Source of the DNA: Paraburkholderia largidicola
Lineage (GTDB): Bacteria > Pseudomonadota > Gammaproteobacteria > Burkholderiales > Burkholderiaceae
DNA length: 64,000 nucleotides
Direction: 5' to 3'
Assembly (NCBI RefSeq): GCF_013426895.1
Contig: NZ_AP023176.1
Coordinates: 682,001-746,000 of the forward strand
Numbering within the stretch: the first letter of the stretch is position 1; the number at the start of each line of letters is the position of its first letter. A program made the translations under genes and the position numbers. Below the pieces are notes generated by a model, which saw nothing but the letters and a program-made list of their open reading frames with translations, had not been told where the DNA came from and searched no databases. Shown here piece after piece: positions 54,260 to 64,000 of the stretch.

Positions 54260-55777
54260 TTACTTCGCCACGGGCATCGTGAACTCGGCACCGGTGGCGA
54301 TGCTGTCCGGCCAGCGCTGCATCACGCTCTTGTAGTGCGTGTAGAAGCGCACAGCCTCTTCGCCATAGGCGTGATGATCGCCGAACAGCGACCGCTTCCA
54401 GCCTCCGAACGAATGCCACGCCGGCGGTACCGGACTCGGGATGTTGATGCCCACCATGCCAATCTGAATCTGCCGCGAGAACAGGCGTGCCGCGGCGCCA
54501 TCGGATGTGAACAACGATACGCAGTTCCCCAGTTCGTGCGCGTTGACGAGCTTGATCGCACTCGCAAGATCGGGCACGCGGACGACCGACAGCACCGGCC
54601 CGAAAATCTCTTCGCGATAGATGCTCATATCCGGCTTCACATCATCGAACAGCGAGCCGCCAAGAAAAAAGCCCTCTTCATGGCCTGCCACGGTATGGCC
54701 GCGGCCATCGACCACGAGTTTCGCGCCTGCTGCAACGCCCGCTTCGATATAGCCTGTTACCTTGCTGCGATGCGCGGCGCTGATGAGCGGCCCCATGTCG
54801 AGATCGGGCTCCATGCCGCCGCCGATCCTGAGCGAACGCACGCGCGGCGCGAGACGCTCGATCAGTTCATCGCCGATACTACCTACCGCCACCGCGACGG
54901 ACGTTGCCATGCAGCGCTCGCCGGCCGAACCATAGGCCGATGAGATCAGCGCATCGACGGCCTGATCGAGATTGGCATCGGGCATCACGACCAGATGGTT
55001 TTTCGCGCTGCCGAGTGCCTGCACGCGCTTGCCGCGCTTTGCGCTTTCGCTGTAGATGTATTCAGCGACGGGTGTCGAGCCGACGACAGACATCGCGGCC
55101 ACATCGGGATGCGCGATCAACGCATCGACGACGGACTTGTCGCCATGCACGACATTGAATACGCCTTTGGGAAAGCCCGCCTCGATGAACAACTCGGCAA
55201 GCCGTATCGATGCCGACGGCGTGCGCTCTGAAGGCTTGAGAATGAAGGTATTGCCGCACGCGGCGGCCATTACGAACATCCAGCACGGCACCACCATCGG
55301 GAAATTGAACGGCGTGACGCCAGCGGCCACGCCAATCGGCTGACGCAGATTCCAGTTGTCGATGCCGCCGCTGATCGAATCAGTGAAGTCTGTCTTGAGC
55401 AACTGCGGAATGCCACAGGCGAATTCGACGATTTCGATGCCGCGCACCACTTCGCCCTTTGCGTCCGAGAACAGTTTGCCGTGGTCGCGCGTAATGAGTT
55501 CGGCGAGTTCGTCCGAATGCGCTTCGAGCAGTTCCTTGAACTTGAACATCAAACGGGCGCGCTTGAGCGGCGCGGTTTCGCTCCATGCCGGGAAGGCGGC
55601 TTTCGCAGCGGCGACGGCGGCCTCGACTTCAGCCGAGCTTGCGACGGGCACACGGGCCGTCATTCGCCCTTGTGCGGGATCGAATACGTCGCCAAACCGC
55701 CGGCCCGCACCCGCCGCGCGCTTACCATCGATGAAATGACTCAACTCGCGCACAGCGCTTTTATCTGCTTCGCTCAT
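54260..55777 (-). CDS. mmsA: CoA-acylating methylmalonate-semialdehyde dehydrogenase
   Basis: A 505-residue aldehyde dehydrogenase of the MmsA branch. It converts methylmalonate semialdehyde (from valine or myo-inositol-type breakdown) to propionyl-CoA, CO2 and NADH. The catalytic Cys289 is in SAGERCMAT. The general-base position of ordinary aldehyde dehydrogenases is Asn here (ALGSAKNH), as expected for this CoA-dependent family. AGGAG lies seven bases before the ATG giving MSEADKSAV. No mmsB, iol or regulator gene is adjacent, so it stands alone. Confidence 0.92.
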   Translation of the reverse strand: MSEADKSAVRELSHFIDGKRAAGAGRRFGDVFDPAQGRMTARVPVASSAEVEAAVAAAKAAFPAWSETAPLKRARLMFKFKELLEAHSDELAELITRDHGKLFSDAKGEVVRGIEIVEFACGIPQLLKTDFTDSISGGIDNWNLRQPIGVAAGVTPFNFPMVVPCWMFVMAAACGNTFILKPSERTPSASIRLAELFIEAGFPKGVFNVVHGDKSVVDALIAHPDVAAMSVVGSTPVAEYIYSESAKRGKRVQALGSAKNHLVVMPDANLDQAVDALISSAYGSAGERCMATSVAVAVGSIGDELIERLAPRVRSLRIGGGMEPDLDMGPLISAAHRSKVTGYIEAGVAAGAKLVVDGRGHTVAGHEEGFFLGGSLFDDVKPDMSIYREEIFGPVLSVVRVPDLASAIKLVNAHELGNCVSLFTSDGAAARLFSRQIQIGMVGINIPSPVPPAWHSFGGWKRSLFGDHHAYGEEAVRFYTHYKSVMQRWPDSIATGAEFTMPVAK

Positions 55778-56298
55778 TACATGCTCCTGTCCAGGGCTGC
55801 AGACGTTGTCCGTGCCACGCTGCCCTATGTTGTCGAACGTGGGTTGTTCGGCCTTTACGCCCCGTACCGACCGATCCAATAGACACAATGTAGGTGGACG
55901 AACACGGAGATCGAACATCCGCGCCGGACAAACAGTCTTGCGCGGAAGGAACAAATGACAGCGAGTGGGAGGGTCTGGACGGCTGCACTGAGCAGCGAAC
56001 TTTGGCGCGTTGAAGCCGCTAAAAGAAGAGGGCAGGTTTGATGTGCCGGGCGTGCTTCGAGGTCGACTGCGCCTTATCGGACAAGGCGCGTCGTAGTCAC
56101 GTGAAGGGTTTTATGCCTCGGGAAATTGAAGCCGCTACGACCTGATGTACTCGAACATCTGATCGAATGAGTGGCCGTTGTCGCAGCGCGAAGTGTGCGT
56201 CAGGCTCTTTTTTGCTGGCTCAAAATCCGCCCAGTTTGGCCAGAAACGCGCCGCGCCGATGTATCGTCGATCATCGTCAGAAATGACTTTTCCACACG
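55778..56298. other. Intergenic region with short repeats
   Basis: A 521-base gap. It contains a direct repeat of TTGAAGCCGCTA (56010-56021 and 56126-56137) flanking a dyad GCGCCTT/AAGGCGC (56069-56075, 56083-56089). No coding frame is convincing. The repeats could be traces of an old insertion or a regulatory feature. Confidence 0.4.
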
Positions 56299-57321
56299 TC
56301 AGCGCCAACCAAGACCCGGCGCGACATGCGTGAGAATCGATTCGATGACGTGCGCGCAGTACTCGACACCCAACTGGTTGGGCACAGTGAGTAGCAGCGT
56401 ATCGGCGGCTGCGATGGCTTCGTCTTTTGCCAGTTCCTCGATGAGCACATCGGGTTCCGCGGCGTAATTCCGGCCAAAGATCTTCTGGATATCGTCGTCG
56501 AGAAAGCCGACCGTGTCGTTGCTCTGCGTGCCTCGGCCGAAATACATGCGGTCCCGTTGATTCATGAGCGCGAAGATACTCCGGCTCACCGACACGCGCG
56601 GTTCTCGCGTATGCCCGGCCGCTTTCCACGCATCGCGGTAAGCCTGAATCTGCTCGGCTTGCTGGATATGAAGCGGACGACCCGTTTCGTCGTTCTTCAA
56701 TGTCGAGGTCTGCAGATTCATCCACATCGTCGCGGCCCAAACGGCCGTTGCGTTGGAGCCCGAACCCCACCAGATGCGCTCGCGAAGACCTGCGGAATAC
56801 GGCTCGACGCGTAGAAGTCCCGGCGGGTTGGCGAACATGGGGCGCGGATTCGGCTGTGCAAAGCCCTTGCCTTGCAGCACTTCATAAAACACTTCTGTGT
56901 GACGGCGCGCGAGATCGGCGTGCGTCTCGCCTTCCTCTGGCGTGTACCCGAAATAGCGCCAGCCGTCGATAACCTGCTCACCCGAGCCTCGGCTGATGCC
57001 GAGTTGCAACCGTCCGCCCGCGATCAGATCGGCGGCGCCTGCATCTTCTGCCATATAGAGCGGATTCTCGTAGCGCATGTCGATGACACCCGTGCCAATT
57101 TCGATCGTGCGCGTCTTTGCGCCGATCGCCGCGAGAAGCGGGAAAGGCGAGGCAAGCTGTTGAGCGAAATGATGGACGCGGAAGAAGGCACCATCCGCGC
57201 CGAGTTCTTCGGCGGCGACAGCGAGGTCGATGGATTGCAGAAGAACATCGGCTGCCGATCGAGCCTGCGAGCCTGGAGAATTGGCCCAGTGGCCAAACGA
57301 GAGAAAGCCAATCCTTTTCAT
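56299..57321 (-). CDS. LLM-class flavin-dependent oxidoreductase
   Basis: A 340-residue bacterial luciferase-like (LLM) flavin monooxygenase. It has the TIM-barrel opening MKRIGFLSFGHWANSPGSQ, the segment LGADGAFFRVHHFAQQLASPFPLLAAIGAKT and GRLQLGISRGSGEQVIDG. It uses reduced FMN supplied by a reductase to oxidise an organic substrate, unknown here. It appears monocistronic and is upstream of no obvious partner. A glutathione S-transferase gene lies upstream on the same strand after a 133-base gap. Confidence 0.88.
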   Translation of the reverse strand: MKRIGFLSFGHWANSPGSQARSAADVLLQSIDLAVAAEELGADGAFFRVHHFAQQLASPFPLLAAIGAKTRTIEIGTGVIDMRYENPLYMAEDAGAADLIAGGRLQLGISRGSGEQVIDGWRYFGYTPEEGETHADLARRHTEVFYEVLQGKGFAQPNPRPMFANPPGLLRVEPYSAGLRERIWWGSGSNATAVWAATMWMNLQTSTLKNDETGRPLHIQQAEQIQAYRDAWKAAGHTREPRVSVSRSIFALMNQRDRMYFGRGTQSNDTVGFLDDDIQKIFGRNYAAEPDVLIEELAKDEAIAAADTLLLTVPNQLGVEYCAHVIESILTHVAPGLGWR

Positions 57322-57454
57322 AGCTGTAGATTCGGTTTGCGGGTGTCCGCGACCTCTGCCGCGGGACAGGAAAGCTGTAACACTACCGCATCGATCTGCA
57401 ACGCGCCGGCACGCGTTATTTCAGATGGCCGGCGCTTACGTTCCGGTGGCCTGT

Positions 57455-58138
57455 TCAGGCCGCGAGCGAGGCGTTCTGCGGGAACAGCGCGCGACGGGTC
57501 TCTTCATCGAACTCGGCCTTGAACGTGAGTCGGTCTTTCAGCGCCAGCGCACGGACAGCCGCCGGACGCGCCGCGATCTCGTCGACCAGGCGCTTGACAT
57601 GCGGATAGTCGCCAAGTCCCTTCTCACCGAAGATATAGCCGGCAAAATTCGCCCAGCCCCACAGCGCGATGTCGGCGATCGAGTAAGTGTCGCCGGCCAG
57701 ATACTTCGAGGTTCCGAGCCGCTCATCGAGAACGCGATAGTGACGCTCGACTTCTTTCAGATAACGGTTGCGCGCATACGGCAACGGTTCCGGTGCATGG
57801 TGCAGGAAGTGCACGGCCTGACCCGAAAACGGCGACAGCCCGGTCGCGACGAACTGGAGCCACGAGAGCATCGCTGCGTGCTCGGACGGCGCGGACGGAA
57901 CGAACTTCCCATGCTTTGCGCCGAGGTACAGAAGAATCGCGTGCGAATCGAACACGGTCACGCCGTCATCGACGATGGCCGGCACCTTGCCGTTCGGATT
58001 GATCTTCCGGTACGCCGGCGCGTGTTGCTCTCCCTTGAAGGTGTCGACAGAGGACAGCTCGAATGGCGTATCAAGCTCTTCGAGCAGCAGCGCCACCTTG
58101 AGGGGATTGGGCGAAGGGTGGAAGTAAAACTGAAGCAT
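57455..58138 (-). CDS. Glutathione S-transferase
   Basis: A 227-residue cytosolic glutathione S-transferase. The thioredoxin-like N-terminal domain (about 1-80) has NPNGKVPAIVDDGVTVFDSHAILLYL, containing the cis-Pro and glutathione-binding motifs. An all-helical C-terminal domain has the N-capping motif near KYLAGDTYSIADIALWGW. Ser10 in the HPSPNPLKVALLLEEL region is the likely thiolate-stabilising residue. AAGGAA precedes the ATG. The physiological substrate is unknown. Confidence 0.9.
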   Translation of the reverse strand: MLQFYFHPSPNPLKVALLLEELDTPFELSSVDTFKGEQHAPAYRKINPNGKVPAIVDDGVTVFDSHAILLYLGAKHGKFVPSAPSEHAAMLSWLQFVATGLSPFSGQAVHFLHHAPEPLPYARNRYLKEVERHYRVLDERLGTSKYLAGDTYSIADIALWGWANFAGYIFGEKGLGDYPHVKRLVDEIAARPAAVRALALKDRLTFKAEFDEETRRALFPQNASLAA

Positions 58139-58523
58139 GGGGTTTCCTTGATGAGGACTTGAGTGGATTGCAGCGAATGCGCAGCCTGATGGCTCCGTAT
58201 ATTGCAAGCGGCCTTCCGTATATGAGCGGGAAGGCACGTGCGTTTGAGCCCGTCTCCAGATCGCGTAGTCACATGCTGAACTCAAGCGCCCCATTTGCCG
58301 TGCGGCCTGTCCGATGAATACGTTCGATGAAATCGAACGTGTTTTTCTGCGGGGCAATGTGTGAACACCCAGCCTGTCACGCGCGACGATACGACGCGGC
58401 AGGTCAGCGACGCTCCCATTCCCGAATTCTGACAAATACCTTACACTGTCGTCAGAACTCCCCGACAGAGTGGCGCAATCCAGTCCGCCGTGGGGTTCCC
58501 ATATAAGGGTCTGAGGAGGCGAG
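58139..58523. other. Intergenic region with orphan terminator
   Basis: A 385-base gap between the divergent GST and small-protein genes. Apart from the plus-strand terminator at 58320-58346 (listed separately), it holds an inverted repeat TTCTGAC/GTCAGAA (58427-58433, 58451-58457) about 70 bases before the small-protein start, a possible operator. No protein gene is evident. Confidence 0.45.
58320..58346 (+). terminator. Orphan intrinsic terminator
   Basis: Perfect 9-bp stem ACGTTCGAT/ATCGAACGT with a GAA loop (58320-58340), followed by GTTTTT. It points along the plus strand, but no plus-strand gene ends before it. It may end a small RNA or a short leader transcript. Confidence 0.65.
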
Positions 58524-58793
58524 ATGCACTTCTATCACCACGGTGTAGCCATTCAGCCGTCGGTCGCACGAAGCGGCAATACCTTTGTCGCCCGGGTCGC
58601 GATTCTCGAAGAGGATGGCGAAGCGACGTCGCTTGGCGATCTGGGCCACTTCGCGAACCGGCAATCGGCCTTTGCGTTTGCCGTGCGCTGCGGCACGGCA
58701 TTCGCGGACAACGAACCGATGCCGTTACCGCCTTGCGATATCCGGTCAAAGAAAGCCGGTTCCAACCACGACGCGACGACCGATCTTCTTTGA
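58524..58793 (+). CDS. Small conserved-looking protein, unknown function
   Basis: An 89-residue protein. Residues 1-60 look like a small alpha/beta unit (FVARVAILEEDGEATSLGDLGHFANRQSAFAFAVRCGTAF); the last 25 are basic or polar and likely disordered. An ideal GAGGAGGCGAG ribosome site supports translation. No signal peptide or known motif is seen. It is followed after 106 bases by a second small protein gene of similar size. Confidence 0.65.
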   Translation: MHFYHHGVAIQPSVARSGNTFVARVAILEEDGEATSLGDLGHFANRQSAFAFAVRCGTAFADNEPMPLPPCDIRSKKAGSNHDATTDLL

Positions 58794-58899
58794 GATTCAA
58801 CCGTTTTGTCTTTAACGATCAGCACGCTTCGAAGCCGGAAAAATACGGCTTTCCTGCACGAAGCGTCACGCCAGAATCGCAAAACAGGAGGCGCTATCC

Positions 58900-59154
58900 A
58901 TGATTCACTCGGAAGTCCACAAGTTTCCCTACACGCGAGCGAGCGGCATGCAGCGCACCTACGACGTGACGATCAACCTCGTCCGGCGCGATTCGGGTGT
59001 ATTCGCCTATCGGTCGTGGGTGCACCACGCGGGGAGATTCAAGGGCAACGGTCTCGACTTTCCGCTCGTTTCCCGGACCACGGATCGCGCAATCACCGAG
59101 GCGCGCGCCCGTGTCGAAGAACACATTGAACACCTGCTCGGGGTAACGGAATGA
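58900..59154 (+). CDS. Small protein, unknown function
   Basis: An 84-residue protein with predicted strands (RTYDVTINLVRRDSGVFAYRSWVHHAGRF) and a C-terminal amphipathic helix (DRAITEARARVEEHIEHLLGV). CAGGAGG precedes the ATG. No known family is recognised. It lies downstream of the other small gene and before a strong terminator, so the two may be one operon. Confidence 0.68.
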   Translation: MIHSEVHKFPYTRASGMQRTYDVTINLVRRDSGVFAYRSWVHHAGRFKGNGLDFPLVSRTTDRAITEARARVEEHIEHLLGVTE

Positions 59155-59188
59155 TCCAGCACTGAAGGCAGTGCTGCACCTTTCGTGA

Positions 59189-59222
59189 AGGGGCGCTGAA
59201 GTTTTTATGCGCCCCTCTTTTT
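59189..59222 (+). terminator. Intrinsic terminator
   Basis: Eight-bp stem AGGGGCGC/GCGCCCCT (59189-59196, 59209-59216), then CTTTTTC. It ends the small-protein transcript before the convergent hydantoinase gene. Confidence 0.82.
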
Positions 59223-59246
59223 CTTCAGAACGTAACGCAAGCCGCG

Positions 59247-62879
<3,633 letters not shown>

Positions 62880-62949
62880 GGTGCGATGAAAGATAAGAGC
62901 GAGATGCAGCGACGGTTGATCGGATGAGCACGCATCGGGCGCGTCGAAC

Positions 62950-64000
62950 TCAGGCGGATTCGAGTTCGCGTCCGCGTGTTTCGGGCAGCGTGAGGGCGGC
63001 GATGATCAGCACGCCATAGGCGGCGACGGCAAAAATGCCGATGCTCGTGCCAAGGCCGAACTCTTTCGACAGCGAGCCGATCAACACCGGAAACAGCGCG
63101 CCGATCGCGCGGCCGACGTTGTAGCAGAAGCCCTGTCCCGAACCGCGCACGCGGGTAGGGAAGAGTTCGGTGAGAAACGCGCCCATGCCCGAGAAGATGC
63201 CGGAGGCGAAGAAGCCAAGCGGAAAGCCGAGCCAGAGCATCGACGTGTTCGTCAGCGGCAGCGACGTGTAGGCGAACGCGATGGCCATCGAGCCGACGGC
63301 GAACAGAATGAAATTGGGTTTGCGGCCAATGCGGTCCGTCAGCCACGCGCTCGACAGGTAGCCGATATACGAGCCAACGATGATCATCGCCAGATAGCCG
63401 CCCGTGCCCATCACCGTGAGATGGCGTTCCGTCTTGAGGAAGGTGGGCAGCCACGTGGTGATCGCGTAGTAGCCGCCTTGCGCGCCCGTCGTGAGCAGCG
63501 CGGCGCGCAGTGTCGTGGACAGCAGCTTCGGCGCGAAGATCTCGGTGAAGCGCGGTGTGTCGTGGGTGTCGCGGCGTATTGCCTTCGCCTGCTCGAATAC
63601 TTCGGGTTCCTTGACATACCGGCGAATCACGAGCACGAGAACAGCGGGCACGAGGCCGATCAGGAACAGCGCACGCCACGCGATTTCCGGCGCCATTGCC
63701 GAAAACAGCACGGCGTAGAGCAGGGCGGCCATGCCCCAGCCAAGCGCCCAGCCGGACTGCACGAGGCCTACGGCCTTGCCGCGGTCGCGTGCGCGAATCA
63801 CCTCGCCGATCAGCACGGCGCCCGCAGTCCATTCGCCGCCGAAGCCGAACCCCATCAGTGCGCGCGCGGCGAGCAACTGGCCGTAGTTCTGCGCGAGTCC
63901 GCACAGACCGGTGAAGACGGCGAACCACAACACGGTAAGTTGCAGCGTGCGCACGCGGCCGATGCGGTCCGACAATATGCCCGCGATCCAGCCGCCCAAG
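62950..64000 (-). CDS. MFS transporter, partial (N-terminus beyond window)
   Basis: C-terminal 350 residues of a major facilitator protein. The frame is open to the last base, so the true start lies outside. It carries [21 protein letters not shown] (motif A), [17 protein letters not shown] and the mid-loop [14 protein letters not shown]. It is clearly paralogous to the transporter at 34843-36129, and of the same aromatic/carboxylate proton-symporter type. It precedes the fused hydantoinase gene and probably imports its substrate. Confidence 0.85.
   Translation of the reverse strand, partial: LGGWIAGILSDRIGRVRTLQLTVLWFAVFTGLCGLAQNYGQLLAARALMGFGFGGEWTAGAVLIGEVIRARDRGKAVGLVQSGWALGWGMAALLYAVLFSAMAPEIAWRALFLIGLVPAVLVLVIRRYVKEPEVFEQAKAIRRDTHDTPRFTEIFAPKLLSTTLRAALLTTGAQGGYYAITTWLPTFLKTERHLTVMGTGGYLAMIIVGSYIGYLSSAWLTDRIGRKPNFILFAVGSMAIAFAYTSLPLTNTSMLWLGFPLGFFASGIFSGMGAFLTELFPTRVRGSGQGFCYNVGRAIGALFPVLIGSLSKEFGLGTSIGIFAVAAYGVLIIAALTLPETRGRELESA

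Noticed and set aside
56135..56770. A 211-residue minus-strand frame overlapping the LLM oxidoreductase
   Set aside because: Most of it lies inside the oxidoreductase gene in another frame and has shadow composition.

Overview
The window is high-GC, densely coded proteobacterial DNA. I read it as a Burkholderiaceae genome, most like Paraburkholderia or Caballeronia. The grounds are a GXDXG-type trimeric porin, a DUF4148 secreted protein, many LysR/IclR/TetR-controlled catabolic modules, and many transporters typical of soil or rhizosphere members. This is inference from gene content; there is no rRNA marker. I found no rRNA, tRNA, CRISPR array, complete insertion sequence or prophage. Long open frames lying antisense to real genes are GC-driven shadows and are left out.

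Layout. (1) 1-13.3 kb: an M14-like peptidase, then a two-armed catabolic locus around a LysR regulator. The minus arm carries a Rieske oxygenase and a polyamine-type ABC importer. The plus arm carries a flavin monooxygenase, RidA, a DUF1028 protein, an M20 deacylase and an NCS1 permease. It looks like uptake and stepwise breakdown of a nitrogenous compound I cannot name. (2) 13.3-18.6 kb: a solitary IS5-type N-terminal domain, a SnoaL-like protein, a GlxA-type regulator, an MFS/LysR divergent pair and a DNA glycosylase. (3) 18.8-23.5 kb: a formate dehydrogenase-N operon whose alpha subunit reads through an in-frame TGA as selenocysteine and carries a recognisable bacterial SECIS hairpin. (4) 23.9-33.1 kb: porin, DUF4148 protein, M20 amidohydrolase, AEC transporter, secreted hydrolase, a PqiB-like MCE protein with a small membrane protein and a DUF3313 lipoprotein, and a TetR regulator.

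(5) 33.1-45.2 kb is the most interesting stretch. An IclR gene sits between two operons. The leftward one encodes an MFS transporter, a LigI-like amidohydrolase and a class II aldolase. The rightward one, joined to the IclR gene by overlapping stops and starts, encodes a crotonase-fold protein, split large and small subunits of a B12-dependent acyl-CoA mutase, a CaiB/BaiF CoA-transferase, a MeaB-type GTPase and a complete TRAP dicarboxylate transporter. The gene set parallels the E. coli Scp (sleeping beauty mutase) operon, but the mutase has an unusual active-site segment and the crotonase lacks one catalytic glutamate. I infer import of a dicarboxylate, CoA activation, carbon-skeleton rearrangement and decarboxylation.

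(6) 45.2-50.8 kb: an RHH regulator with an operator on its own promoter, a PHB depolymerase-like esterase, two TetR regulators, a tautomerase and an isochorismatase-like hydrolase. (7) 50.8-64 kb: NmrA-like protein, LysR, MFS, methylmalonate-semialdehyde dehydrogenase, LLM flavin oxidoreductase, glutathione S-transferase, two small unknown proteins, a fused hydantoinase/oxoprolinase and an MFS transporter cut by the window end. Several predicted promoters overlap perfect palindromes, which gives testable regulator-site assignments.
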